Below are positions 46,136 through 58,200 of a DNA stretch of 64,000 bases, one piece after another. Source of the DNA: Bicyclus anynana (Eukaryota > Arthropoda > Insecta > Lepidoptera > Nymphalidae); contig NC_069083.1 of NCBI RefSeq assembly GCF_947172395.1, forward strand, positions 15,346,501 to 15,410,500, given 5' to 3'. The position numbers and the translations under genes were made by a program. Under the pieces are notes generated by a model that made no database searches, was not told the DNA's origin, and saw only the letters and a list, made by a program, of their open reading frames with translations. Each line of letters begins with the position of its first letter. Position 1 is the stretch's first letter.

Positions 46136-47380
46136 AATGCTAAGATATTCGTCTCTCTGTTTACGAGGATTGTTCCACGACAACACGAAGCTCATCTTCT
46201 TATGATTCCAATATTAGCGGCAGTGAATTGGTATCTGCGTACTTTGTAACAGTGAATATAGACGAGGTTTATAAGTTCTTGCTCTTAAAAAATGTGCTAA
46301 GCACTTAGCGTATCCTCTTACATTTATATTTAATTTATCATGAATGACTATTAGGTCAGATCACAACAAGGTCAAATCAACAAGGATTGTCAAACCTTTC
46401 ATTTTCCATCTTGCTCTCAAAAAATTTTCGCCATATTCAGGTTTCGTCCACATTTGAAGTCAGAAGAATGTTTCCGTATTGCATAACTTAATCGGTTCTG
46501 AGAAAATAGACAATGACAGACAAACACACCAGCGGTATCCTACAAGGGTTCCGTCTTTGTGCTCGGACCTTCGAAAGAACCCGTTTCACGCGTAGGGATT
46601 CAGGAGAGTCCAATATTTTGCACAATATGACTTTAGCCGGCATTAAGATAATGTATTATCTAAGTGAGGTATATTAATTTATTTAGGCAATATATTTATA
46701 ATTCCACTAGAGTTATACATTTTTAACAAGAGAATAGATAAGATATATACTTATGTATTTGGAATACATAAACGATGAATAATCCATCTAACCTATTATA
46801 CAGGAGGTCTCAATAAAAATTTAACATATTTAGAGGGTTCAGCTTACATCCTCGGAATCCAGTTATAGTGAATGGATTTTAATGATTTTCTTTTAATTTT
46901 AATCCATAAGTAATATACTAAAATGTTAACATATTAAAAACTACTGTTATTTCTTTTAATTTATTTTTTAGTTACTAAGATCTAAGTAGGGTAGATATTG
47001 ATTTACATCATTTTTCGCCATAAGAAGCTATCTTGTTTATTTTTATGATCGTGGCTGTCATAGCACAGTAGGTGTGTGTGTGTGTGTAGTATGTAAGTCT
47101 CTCATAACTTTGGAACGGTTCAACCGATTTGAACAAAATAGGCAGTTTTTGTAAGGTTTCACCAAACATTATACAACATTTGAAATCTTTCGATTCGGAC
47201 CAGATTTTGGGAATGGAGAATGTTACTAGGTATGCAAAATACTTGTAACTTTGTTACATTAGAACTATTATATATAAAAATACACTAGTTTTTATTTTAT
47301 TTAAAAATATCAAATAGTTATGATTTTACATGCATTCACAGTTTGCATAAATATCCACTCCTGCCAACAGTCGCGATATT
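46136..47380. other. T5-T6 intergenic, nothing coding
   Basis: A (GT)n microsatellite lies at about 47071-47088. 47095-47200 resembles the repeat at 2330 (tttggaacggttcaaccgat). The rest is unassigned. Confidence 0.4.
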
Positions 47381-47564
47381 GTACGTGACGTCATCGTACA
47401 ACACCTGCCCGGCCCGTTCAGGCAATTTCGTATTTACGAACTAATGGCCCTTATATTAACTCACTCTTTGACTAATAACTAAGCATTAGTTCGTCAGTAG
47501 GTAAGGCAGAAGTACGAAATTGTCTGAACGGGCCGTGCAAGTGTTGTAGAATGACGTCACGCAC
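47381..47564. mobile_element. MITE with about 50-bp inverted repeats
   Basis: gtacgtgacgtcatcgtaca at the left mirrors gaatgacgtcacgcac at the right, and ggcccgttcaggcaatttcg mirrors cgaaattgtctgaacgggcc. Flanked by ATT on both sides, possible target duplication. 184 bp. Confidence 0.75.
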
Positions 47565-48023
47565 ATTAAATGCAGGCTGTCGCCGCGCGCTCACTTTAAA
47601 ATTCCATATCTTGACAAGTAACTAACGTATCGAAATAATTATTTCACAAGATTTTTTTTTGTTTTCAACGGAGAATACAGAAAGCTAACATTTGAAAATA
47701 GTGTACAATCTCCATTGTCAAAAGAAAAATTTCAAAACTTCGTTTTTAAACGGCTTCACCAATTCTAAAAACTAATAAGCTTAACCTCGAAAATCGGTGT
47801 CAATTGTTAAAATTGGTTTATTCTTTCTTATGACATCCGTTCGTTGTCCAAAATTTAGAAAAAAGTTTTTTTTGTTAATCCAAAATATCATAGTGTCATT
47901 ATCAAACACGGAATAATATGTTCAAAATGGCGCACAAGTTAAAGCCTACTGTGACACAATAATTCAAGTTATTATAATGTTTTGCGTTTTTTAGTAGAAA
48001 ATACATTAAAACACAATTTAGTA
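47565..48023. other. Upstream of T6, unassigned
   Basis: AT-rich, no repeat recognised. Confidence 0.35.
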
Positions 48024-48028
48024 TTATC
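48024..48028 (-). promoter_or_regulatory. T6 upstream GATA-type site
   Basis: TTATC within tattatcactctgtat, exactly 112 bases before the ATG; T7 has tattatcacacctgtat at exactly 112 bases. Confidence 0.45.
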
Positions 48029-48079
48029 ACTCTGTATATGTAATAATGAATCATTTAACCTTATTAAGATTATAAGTCG

Positions 48080-48118
48080 TATAAAAGTGTACTGTTGTTG
48101 TACTAACTTACTACTTTG
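48080..48118 (+). promoter_or_regulatory. T6 core promoter: TATA box
   Basis: TATAAAAG at 48080-48087 lies 56 bases before the ATG, the same distance as in T7. The initiator probably lies in the cttactacttt segment near 48108-48116, but no clean TCAGT is visible. Confidence 0.65.
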
Positions 48119-48135
48119 CAATAGTAGAAGACAAG

Positions 48136-51100
48136 ATGCGTGTGATTCTCTGTCTACTAATGATTGGCCTAGCTGCCAGTGCGGGTATGTTGACTGTTTG
48201 ACTATTATTAAACACTAGCTGACGCCGCGCGGTCTCACCCGCGTTTTGACGGCCTCCGTGGCGCAGTGGTATGCGCGGTGGGTTTACAAGATGGAGGTCC
48301 TGGGTTCAATCCCCGGCTGGGCAGATTGAGATTTTCTTAATTTGTCCAGGTCTGGCTGGTGGGAGGCTTCGGCCGTGGCTAGTTACCACCCTACCGGCAA
48401 AGACGTACCGCCAAGCGATTTAGCGTTCCGGTACGATGCCGTATAGAAACCGAAAGGGGTGTGGATTTTAATCCTCTTCCTAACAAGTTAGCCCGCTTCC
48501 ATCTTAGACTGCATCATCACTTACCATCAGGTGAGATTGTAGTCAAGGGCTAACTTGTAAAGAATATACGTACATATACGTACACATACACCTCGGTTTT
48601 TACGAGGTAGTTATGTAGTTCTCAACAGAGACATCCTGAGTTCGATTCCCAGGTCCAGTCAATTCAGGATTTCATATCTATACTAATATTATATAGATGA
48701 AAGATTTGTTTTTTTGTTTGCTTTGAAACTGAACCGATTTAGAAAATTGTTTCAGTTTTACATAGCCCATTTATCGACGAAGGCTATAGGCTATATATTA
48801 TCCCCGTGTTCCTGCGGGAACGGGAACCATGCGGGTGAAACCGCCAGCTAGTAAATTATAAAAACAATGACAACAGATTGACTAACTCGTAAGTTTGATA
48901 TTTGTTTAAAGCCACACCAGCGCCCGGCAGGATAGTGGGCGGGTCGATCGTCTCCATCGACCACTACCCAATGGCAGCGGCCATGCTGTTCTCTCGAGGA
49001 GTCACTGATTTTGTTCAGACCTGTGGTGGTTCGATCATTACAAGCAGAACTATACTCTCTGCGTCTCATTGTTACCGGTAATCTTAGATTTATTTTTTAT
49101 AGAACTTTTACCATATTCAATTATGACCAATATTCCTCTTCCCTTAGTAGTCCTAGCCTTTGCACCTAGCCATAGGTGCAAAGTTAGCTTTTGGGAAAAC
49201 TTACATTTATTTTTTTACATTTCATAAGAAACTTATTTTAGGCGAAGCTAATTTCTGGTTGCCTCGCCTAAAATAAGTAGCATTCTTATGAAATGTAAAA
49301 ATAGCCTCGATTTGTTCGTTCGAAAAGTGGTAAACTTTCTCATTGGTCCCGTGGTTAGCTGGTTCATCAACGGACAATGAGGTCCAGGGTTCGAATCCCG
49401 GGTTACGCCAACAAAAAAAAACGTTACTGGGATTTACCTTCCATGAAAGTTGGTACACCCCCGTGCCTCGGAGAGCACGTAAAGCCGCCGGTCCTAAGTC
49501 TGAACTTTTACCGGTCGTGTCAGTCTGCCGTCTCATCGGACTATGAGTTCGAGGGAAAAGAGAGTGCACCTGTGCTTGCGCATACACTTGTGCACTCAAT
49601 CTCCTGGTTAATCTCACCATGAGATTGGCCGCCGTGGCGGAAAGAAGAAAAAAAAAAAAACAACTCGGTCGGGAGCATATCATTACACTTTCTCGGCTAT
49701 GGTTCGTGAGATTCTGGGTTTGAAACCTGCCGAGTGAATATTTAAATGTTCATCAAAAGGTCGAAAAAATCAAAATATTGAGTCTCATTATTATGTCCAA
49801 GAAAATCAGTAGGTAGCAGTATAAACATTACCACGAAATTTAAGCAATTTATCCTGACACGTACTTAGTAATCGTAAAACACCATCCGTCTTGGTTATCA
49901 AGTTGGAATGGAGTAGCATAGTTTAAGCTGCAAAACCTCATAAGCATTCCAGATTCAGTTGAATGAAAGCATTTTATTTATTTATTCATTCACGAAAATA
50001 GGCATAACTTGTAACTTGGAACAAAGGTTGTCTGGTAGATATTGCTATAAGTAATAAGACCGCCTTTGCACATACTTGTTTTTTATGTTTTCTTTTGTTT
50101 TCTTTGTTATTGTCTTTGTTTTGTGCAATAAAGTATAAATAAATAAATAAAAATAAATGGATTATTTCCAGTCTTAAACATATGTATAGTATAAGTAAGT
50201 GGTAGGTGTCTACAGATCATGATACGGATCGCAACGAATGGATTTTATCTACCGTAAATTTAAAAATCCTGTTTGATGCAATATGTACGATGTGGATCAG
50301 TGGACGCCTACGTTCAAAAGTCACTCTTGTTTTCAGCGGCTTCCCTGCGGTCCGCTGGCGCGCTCGTGTGGGCTCCACTTACGCGCACAGCGGCGGTATC
50401 GTCCACAACACTGCCAGGATCTATCATCATCCTGACTTTGAATCCTTCACTACTGATAATGATGTAGCGGTTCTCCACATGGCAGTATATTTCACTTTCA
50501 CCAACACCGTACAGCAAGGCGCTATCGCTGGCGCTAACTATAATCTAGCTGATAACCAAGTTGTTTGGGCCATTGGCTGGGGACACACTAGTGTAAGTTC
50601 TGTTCATTTTACGGTTAGCACTTTGAACTGAGTTTTCTATAGTAAAAGCAGATGGGTGGGATGATGTTTAGTGGAAAATTATAGACAACGTCTGAGCAAC
50701 ATAAACTTTACAGGGCATGTAAGAAACATGATCTAATATTCAATGCTCTTTAGATATACAGACACAATAATCTTCAAACCCTGCTTGAGTACACTGCTTG
50801 GCGGCAGAAATAGGAATAGCAAGCAGCAAATGCCGTGTTTTTATATAGGGACTATTCGTAAAATTGCGTAAATTGAAATTTCTTTCTTCAATACAGGTTC
50901 ATTAGAAGTTCTCAGGGAAAGCAGCGCATTTTTGCATTTCTGAAGCACACGCCACTTATGATGGTAGTACTTCTTGGGAACACACACCCAAGGCGCTAGT
51001 CCTGCCAACTTGCTCCTATAATTAACACCATCAAACCTCTTTCAGAAATAAAATAACTCTGCAATAGGAATTTATACTAAAATTGTAATAACCTATACAA

Positions 51101-51747
51101 ATCAAACCAAAGTGGAATGATGGCAAGAATACTGAATGCATTTCTGCGTTGGACAGACAGGCTAATCTTTTGCGCATAATATGAGCCAGTCCTTATGTCA
51201 CCAGTCGAGGCAACTAGCCACGGTTAAATAATTCGGAGAAATTGTTTGGCACTGCCATGGTATAAAGGTCTTCACAACAAAAGGAAATAAAATATTTACT
51301 CTCGGTCAGAGAGGCATAGTTGTGCAACTTACCGGTATCAGCTTTTTCTGGTGTGGCTCCCGGTCTTGATTCTGTCTCTCTGAGCGTATAGCGTCCAACT
51401 ATATTTGATGTTTACTTTACTTGATATTTCAATGAACATACACGTTTCAGTTTATGGGCGAATCATCTGAAGAACTTCGACACGTTCAAGTGTGGACGGT
51501 CAACCAAGAGATATGCAGACAGCGCTATGAAATGGTGCCTCGTCGTATCACTGACAACATGTTATGCTCGGGCTGGCTTAACGTCGGAGGTCGCGACCAG
51601 TGCCAGGGTGACTCCGGCGGCCCTCTGTTCCACAACAACGTCATCGTCGGCGTCAGTTCGTTCGGAGTAAACTGCGGTACGCCCGTGTTCCCGGGCGTCA
51701 ATGCTCGTGTCAGCCGATTAGTTGATTGGATTGTGGAGCGTGCTTAA
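48136..51747 (+). CDS. T6: alkaline trypsin-like serine protease precursor (255 aa)
   Basis: First member of the third subfamily. Exons are 48136-48184, 48912-49077, 50337-50592 and 51451-51747 (768 nt, open). Signal peptide MRVILCLLMIGLAASA, short activation peptide TPAPGR, IVGG at residue 24. Triad His69, Asp114 (NDVAVL), Ser212 (GDSGGP); S1 Asp206. The His motif is SASHC rather than AAHC. Only the six canonical cysteines are present, since the residue before S214 is Ser here. No lysine in the mature part. Codons around the active-site Ser match T4 and T5 closely although the rest of the protein is divergent, which suggests exchange between subfamilies. Poly(A) signal lies 37 bases past the stop. 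Introns carry Helitrons and two kinds of SINE. Confidence 0.93.
48213..48247 (-). mobile_element. Helitron-like 3' terminus cut by a SINE (T6 intron 1)
   Basis: ctagctgacgccgcgcggtc followed by tcacccgcgt, then the SINE begins. The SINE appears to have inserted into the Helitron. Confidence 0.55.
48248..48566 (+). mobile_element. tRNA-derived SINE (family A), full length, + orientation
   Basis: Head gacggcctccgtggcgcagt (A box), tgggttcaatccc (B box), body, and tail gtcaagggctaacttgtaaa. The only + strand family A copy in the window, hence useful as reference for the family. Confidence 0.85.
48677..48851 (+). mobile_element. Complete Helitron-like element (family A), T6 intron 1
   Basis: TCTATACTAATATTATATAG to gcgggtgaaaccgccag then CTAG at 48848-48851; ends 60 bases before T6 exon 2. 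Confidence 0.7.
49211..49301. repeat. Long inverted repeat (T6 intron 2)
   Basis: tttttacatttcataagaaacttattttaggcg-type left arm mirrors cgcctaaaataagtagcatt...cttatgaaatgtaaaa with a few unpaired bases; 91 bp, MITE-like. Just upstream (49157-49180) is a smaller hairpin, tttgcacc...ggtgcaaa. Confidence 0.65.
49338..49660 (+). mobile_element. tRNA-derived SINE (family C) with poly(A) tail
   Basis: tRNA-like head with tggttagctggttcatca and gggttcgaatccc (B box), body cgtgcctcggagagcacgta, and A-rich tail at 49645-49661. A short, possibly related head is at 41327. Confidence 0.65.
51070..51240. repeat. Dispersed repeat copy (T6 intron 3)
   Basis: Matches 32530-32690 (acctatacaaatcaaacc / aactatacaaatcatgcc, gtcaccagtcgaggcaacta). 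Confidence 0.5.
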
Positions 51748-51783
51748 TCAAACTATTTCCTTGTGTAACGTACTAAAAAGACA

Positions 51784-51789
51784 AATAAA
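51784..51789 (+). promoter_or_regulatory. T6 poly(A) signal
   Basis: AATAAA 37 bases past the stop codon; the predicted 3' UTR is short. Confidence 0.55.
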
Positions 51790-51939
51790 GTCTTCAAGGA
51801 ACGCCCAGCAATTGAGAAACTTCTATATTCATAGTTTGTTTAATCGTCTTCTTACACAGTGTGCTGGGGAGTATTTCCCATTAAACAACCTTGGAGTTAT
51901 ATTCTTTACCGAAAATTACATACCCACTACACTACTCCT

Positions 51940-52200
51940 ACCCTACCCCTGTCGTACTCGTATCCAACCCGATCTCTATTCCTACCCTACCCCACCCTTA
52001 CCCTATCCTACCCTACCCCTACCCTTCCCGTAACCTACCTGGCCTGCTCAACCGCTACCCTACCGCTACCCTACTCTTAACCTACTCTACCCTAAAAATC
52101 CTATGTCCGACTCCTGGTTCTCAGGTACTCGTACCTCCCCACCAACTTTCAGCCAAATTGGTTTAGCCGTACTTGAGTTGAGCGGCAGCTACGCAACTTT
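51940..52200. repeat. CCTACC-type polypyrimidine tract downstream of T6
   Basis: Irregular ctaccctacccc repeats for about 150 bases, then tactcgtacctccccaccaa. Same composition as the tracts inside Helitrons at 29146 and 31499; no terminal CTAG hairpin found here. Confidence 0.55.
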
Positions 52201-52579
52201 TTTCTAATTAAACTTAGTTTTTTAAACTTTTGAAATCTTTCGAATGAAATTTCCAAATTGAATAATTCCTAAAATTAAATAAAGTTATTGAAGTAATCTT
52301 GAATCTGAAGTAATTGATAAGAAATAATACCAATATATAAATAAAGAGCCTTTTCTAACGACGCGGCGGCATTTGAATCATTTTTCTTAAATTGTTGTGC
52401 TACCTTATTCATGAAGTTAAATCGGCTATCAGTTTTATTGTTTTATTTTATTTTATTATTTTATTGCTAAGTCCAGTCCAGTATTCTATAAAATATGGTC
52501 ATAGGCCATCTTTAGGTACGACGAGATGTGGAGAAGCTAGAGCATTATCGATACCTAGTTTTGTTTGGTTGAAGTATAT
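52201..52579. other. Intergenic, nothing recognised
   Basis: AT-rich, no features identified. Confidence 0.4.
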
Positions 52580-52882
52580 TTCTTTTATTCCTTTACAAGT
52601 TAGCCCTTGACTACAATCTCACCTGATGGTAAGATGAAAGCGGGCTAACTTGTTAGGAGGAGGATGAAAATCCCTTTCGGTTTCTACACGACATCGTACC
52701 GGAAAGTTAAATCACTTGGCGGTACGCCTTTGCCAGTAGGGTGGTAACTAGCCACGACCGAAGCCTCCCACCAGCCAGACATGGAGCATTAAGAAGATCT
52801 CAATCGGCCCAGCCGTGGATCGATCCCAAGACCTCTGTCTGGTAAATCTACCGCGCATACCACTGCGCCACGGAGGCCTTCA
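52580..52882 (-). mobile_element. tRNA-derived SINE (family A)
   Basis: Reversed copy, tail tttacaagttagcccttgac, head actgcgccacggaggc; small internal deletions. Confidence 0.8.
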
Positions 52883-53389
52883 AGTATAATTTTATTTCAG
52901 GTTCCATAGTACCTTTGCCAATAATTGCAGTGCATGCTTAAAACCATAATCGTTGCATTATTTATTTTTGGCACGTACGAGGACAAGGTGATATCTCCCG
53001 TTAATGCAAACACAAACAGCGAGGATTCTGTTGACTAAGTCGGTAAGAGCAGACGTAGGGTTCAATTGAAAAGTTTGTTTATTGCAAAATCAAAACTCCT
53101 TAGAGTTCAATTATTGATGAAGGTTTCTTATTTTCAATGAAAACTAAGCAGCGGATAAAGTTTGCGGTGCAGCTAGTTAAATATAAGTTTAGATTAAAAA
53201 ATGGAGATTTGAGGTTTAAGGATCATGTAAAATTTTGTGATCCAATCAGAAAATACATTAGTAATTATAACTTTAATTATAACTAAAGTTTTCACAAAAT
53301 TAGTCTTCATTTGGAAAGGGTTTGAAAAGGGATGTTTTTGACTTTGTTTATATCCTGAACTTCTTTTTTGATTCTCTGCTGAGACTTTG

Positions 53390-53995
53390 ACGTTATATCG
53401 CAAGCACATCCGCATGCTGGATAGGTTTCATCTCAGGTGCTTTCGTGACATTCAGAACATCAGGTGGTCCGATCACATTAGAAACACTGATGTACTGCGT
53501 CGAGCAGAAGTCAGTGGTATTGAGGCATATCTGATGCGGCGACATTTGCGCTAGTCTGGGCATGTGAGTGAAAACGAGAGGTTAGCCAAGCGCTTATTCT
53601 ACTCGGAGCTCAAGATCAGTAAGCCAAAACAAGGTGGACAGTTTTTGAGATATAAGGATGTATAGAAGAGGCATTTGGCTAACTGTAACAGAGATTCTAC
53701 TCGTTGGGAGATGTTAGCAAAAGATTGGTCAGAGTGGAGGTGCTATGTTCAGCGTACCTTTGGTTTAGAAAATAAGTGGAGGCGATATCTCATATAATTA
53801 TATGGACGGTACCCTAACTTGTCCTGTCTGCTCCAAGACATTCCGCGCAAAAATAGGGTACGGTACATAAGTCACATGAGGGCGCATGATCGAAGCCTGC
53901 GTGTGATCTGACAGAGTCTTCAGTCGCTGTTGCCGAATCGGCAAAGACAAGGACTCAAAAGTGATTACGAATATAAGAAAACTAATGTCGAACAA
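53390..53995 (+). mobile_element. LINE ORF2 C-terminal relic (CR1/jockey-like) with zinc-finger tail
   Basis: Reads MLDRFHLRCFRDIQNIRWSD, then VLRRAEVSGIEAYLMRRHLR-stop-SGHV, KPKQGGQFLRYKDV-stop, LAKDWSEWRCYVQRTFG and finally TCPVCSKTFRAKIG. These match the conserved tail of insect endonuclease/reverse-transcriptase elements. In-frame stops show it is dead. Confidence 0.65.
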
Positions 53996-55100
53996 AGATT
54001 ATAATTCACAACACTTGTCAGGACAACTTAATTAACAAATCAAACTATACCAAAATAAGACCCTAGAATGGCAGAGAATGACCTTGAGTGAAGTCACGTA
54101 CTTGTGAACGATGTGTGTAGGGTTAAAGGATCCTTTGACAGTCGACTAACATTCCCCTTTTCCACTCAAGTCACTCTCCCCACCTATCCCAAGTAACCCA
54201 TAAAGAAGTACACAACAAGAGATGTGGGCGGCTCGAACGCCACGAGCACACTGAAGACGTTCGTACCGCAAGTCAAGCAGCGCTAACACAAGATGATATT
54301 TTGAACAGTAAAAAAGCAATGAAACAAATCCATTCTACCGGGACAAAGTCGCGCTACTGTATAATTGTAAGTAATAAAGCTTTAGCCGGTTATAAAATAA
54401 TTCATTATCAATGTGAGGTATATTATTTTATTTATCTATTTACAATATGCTACTTATAATTCCATTATATATTGGATAAATTAATTTGAAACAATAGAAC
54501 AGATAAGATACACATTAGTGACTAGAGGACGCCCGCGGTTCCGACTTCAATATGTTTTGTTAAATTTACGAGATTGAACTAAGTTATCGTTGACACTTTA
54601 ATATTAAAAATATTAGTAGATATGAGTATATAGGCACAAGTAGGTAGGCATTGGTATATATAAACGTTTAAACATAGTTTAATAAACTACAATGACCAAC
54701 AGTTTAAGACAAATAGCCCGAAGCCCATTTCTAAAATAGTGCGTATTTTTTTTTAATAATTTCTACAGTAGTTTTGGTTTCTAAACCGATTTGAATACCT
54801 ACAACAACAAGCCACTATACAGCAGCGTAAATCGCAATCAAATCGGTTTTACCATCTATAGTATCCATACAAACAAACAAACTAATTTATTAAAACTCAC
54901 CGAGAGGTGATGGTCAGATTCGAAAGGAATACTCTGCAAATTAACTAGAAGTAAGTGAATTGCTTATGATTATATTAATAAATAATATTAGGCAGCTAAA
55001 TGGATAAAAAAAAATATCGAAGTTTAACGATATTTCGACATTTTTAACTGTGGTACGTTTCTAAGCGCGCTGCAGACATTACGGTATTTTTTTTTCGTGT
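53996..55100. other. Intergenic upstream of T7
   Basis: 54524-54550 is a reversed Helitron end remnant (actagaggacgcccgcgg). 54775-54860 carries pieces of the R-type repeat found at 42660. Otherwise unassigned. Confidence 0.4.
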
Positions 55101-55154
55101 ATGGCTGGCGTAAGACCAGCTGCCCCGACAGACGTTATCCTGTCACAACACCTA

Positions 55155-55159
55155 TTATC
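55155..55159 (-). promoter_or_regulatory. T7 upstream GATA-type site
   Basis: TTATC at 112 bases before the ATG, same offset and flanks as T6. Confidence 0.45.
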
Positions 55160-55210
55160 ACACCTGTATCTTTATTTACTCGTATTAATCTTTCGGCCAC
55201 ACGTAGGACG

Positions 55211-55249
55211 TATAAAAGTGAACCGTTGCCATAATAGCTTAATAGTTTG
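55211..55249 (+). promoter_or_regulatory. T7 core promoter: TATA box
   Basis: TATAAAAG at 55211-55218 lies 56 bases before the ATG, aligned with T6 (tatagtagaag just before the ATG in T7, aatagtagaag in T6). The promoter is intact although the encoded enzyme has lost Asp102. Confidence 0.65.
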
Positions 55250-55266
55250 CTATAGTAGAAGCCAGG

Positions 55267-58200
55267 ATGCGTGTAATTCTTCTATTTATTATAGGCCTAG
55301 CCTCTGTATCAGGTACGTACGTTGACTATTCGTAAAAAACAAATCTGAGGGCCTAGGGGCAGTTTGATACTGTGACAATCGCGTTAACGTAAACGCGAAT
55401 TTCTAAGGAATTGAAACAACGCCATCTAGTGCAGGCACTACGGCACAACTGTTTCAATTCCGTTTAGAATCGCGTTTACGTTACGCGATAGTAACAGTTA
55501 TATGAAAATATTAAAAACTCCCATTAGGCAGACAGTAGGTCAAGATACGCACCTCGAAATATTATTATCTCGTGACAACAGAAAGACAAAATGACGACTC
55601 AGTCGCAGTTTTGACAATATGTCTTTTTCTCTTCTCGAGATTGTCGTTGGTCCATCCTAGGAGTATAGAGTATCACTAAAACTGTTTAGCTTAGATTTAC
55701 ATTATTTAAAAGACACATTATCTATACTTTCCTGTTCAAGTATTATCATTATCAGCATATATCAACAGCCCACCACAGGACTAGGCTTCCACTCATGTAG
55801 GAGAGGGTATACGGAGCTTAGACCCACGAAGTTTCTTCAATGCAGGTTAGCTTACGTGCTCTTCGAGGTACGGAGCTGTTGGTAACACCTCAACTTACTA
55901 ACCCCGGGTTAATTATACAAAGAGTGTGTTACCTTTGTCAGCCGATAGACGTCCACTGCTGGACATAGGCCTCTTGAATGGACCTCCAAGCACAACGGTC
56001 TCGAGCGTATTACTAAAAAGTCATTTTCATAATTGTTTGATAAATAATAAGTTATGAGATAACAAACATAATAAATATACGCGTCGCATTGAGGGTCTCC
56101 TCCTTTTCTGTCGGTTAAAAATAATAGTCAATAACGAACTTTACTTCTTCCATATTTGAAGTCGATTAAAAATAATGAGAATCAGTTAATTAACTCTTTT
56201 GTTTAATATTTGTTCAAAGCCACACCGGTGTCCGGCAGGATAGTGGGTGGGTCGACCGTCTCCATCGATCACTACCCCATGGCAGCTGCCATGCTATTCT
56301 CTCGAGGTGGAGTCACTGATTTTGTTCAGACCTGCGGTGGTTCAATCATTACAAGCAGAACTATACTCTCTGCGTCTCATTGTTACCGGTAATTCTAGAT
56401 TTATTTTTTAATAACGGACTCCCGAGACTTAGTACGCGTGATATTCCGTTTTTCACGAACTCCGCAGAAACCGTATATTTATTTCTGGATAAAAAGTAGT
56501 CCATGCAACATAGTAATTGTTGTATAAAAATATTATCCTTCTTATGGTTAACAACTGGGAATGGCTAAGCTGCACGGTGGTCACCTTAGCTTCTCAGATT
56601 CAGTTGAATAAAAGCTTGTTTAAAGAGCAACTGTTTTGTGCCGGCCATTCTCAGCAGAATGTGCTTCGAACCGGTGGTAGAGTCTTTACAAATAGTCAAC
56701 CTTGACGTTTCAAAGTAAGCCTATCCTACTAATATTATAAACGCGAAAGTTTGTATGAATGTTTGGATGTTTGTTACTCTTTAACGCCGCTACTACTGAA
56801 GCGATTTGGCTAAAATTTGGAATGAAGATAGATTTTACTCTGGATTAACACATAGGCTACTTTTTAACCCGAAATATCCGTGGTTTCCCGAGATTTTGAT
56901 GATATGAATGTTTGTTACTCTTTCAAGCCTCAACTACTTAACCGAATTAGCTGAAATTTGGTATTGAGATATATTAAAGCATGGATTAACACATAGGCTA
57001 CTTTTTATCCCGGTAAAATCCATGGTCCCCGCTGGATTTGTGAAATAGCGTCCGCTAGTTGAAAATAAATAAATTTTGATTTTGAAAATTCACTCCTGTT
57101 TTCAGCGGTTTCCCTGCGGTGAGGTGGCGCGCTCGCGTAGGCTCTACGTATGCTCACAGCGGCGGTATCGTCCACAACACAGCCCGGATCTATCATCATC
57201 CTGACTTCCAATCCCTCATTATTGATAATAACGTAGCGGTTCTCCACATGGCAGTACATTTCACTTTCACCAACACCGTACAGCAAGGAGCTCTCGCTGG
57301 CGCCAACTACAATCTAGCTGATAATCAAGTTGTTTGGGCTATCGGCTGGGGACACACTAGTGTAAGTATTGTTATCGAATAATAGTAGTCAAACTCCGAT
57401 CCACCGATCCAGAAGTGTGGCAAAAAAAATAAAAATCACAAGCGCACCACTGCCGTGTAAACCCAAAACACTGTAACTCAGAAAACCCAGTTTTGAGAAA
57501 TCGGCGTTTAAAAGTTTTTTTGCATTTTGGTTGATTTAAGCTACATTATTCTTATAAAATGTGTAGTATTAGGTATCAATCGAAAGATATTTTTGTAACC
57601 TATATAGCCATGTAAGTTTTAGGGCAATACTGTAAATACATTTGCAATAATCTTTATAAACTTGTATTGTCATAGCAAAGGCGTAACAAATTAAGCTTAC
57701 TTGTCAAACCAAAACACTCTATTTATAGTTACAGTTTCTTGGCTTTATAAGTAGCTCTTCAATATGTATAACTGAAATACTGTATTTTTTGTGTTATTAT
57801 TGTTCATAGGCATATAGTGGACGGGCTAACATGGCAGCAGGGCTTTTATCTGTTCTGAGTTTTTGAATGTGTTTGCTAACTTCCATATTCAACCACAGGT
57901 TCATCACATAATATGTCTGGAGGACTTCCTATTGAATCTTTGGTTCTAGAACAAGAGATTGTGTTTGATGTATTATTATTTAAGTGTATGTAGAAATCTG
58001 TAGCGAAGTTTATGATATCTTGTCTGGTTTTAGTTTCAGTTTCAAGTTTTGGATCCAGGTTTTGTGTGTGGTCACTTCTTTTTTTTTGAGGCTTTGTTCG
58101 TTCTTCTGTAGTCTTTTATGTTCTCTATTGTTTTGTTAGTGTTTGTAGTCATTATTGATTGATTTTCTTGAAGCCTTAAACAATTGTCTCAATTCTTCTG

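Noticed and set aside
48248..48320. tRNA gene
   Set aside because: A and B boxes are present, but this is the head of a 320-bp SINE found at least nine times in the window, with no good cloverleaf of a functional tRNA.
49222..49683. 153-codon gene on the - strand
   Set aside because: It runs antisense through an inverted repeat and a SINE inside T6 intron 2; no domain is recognisable.
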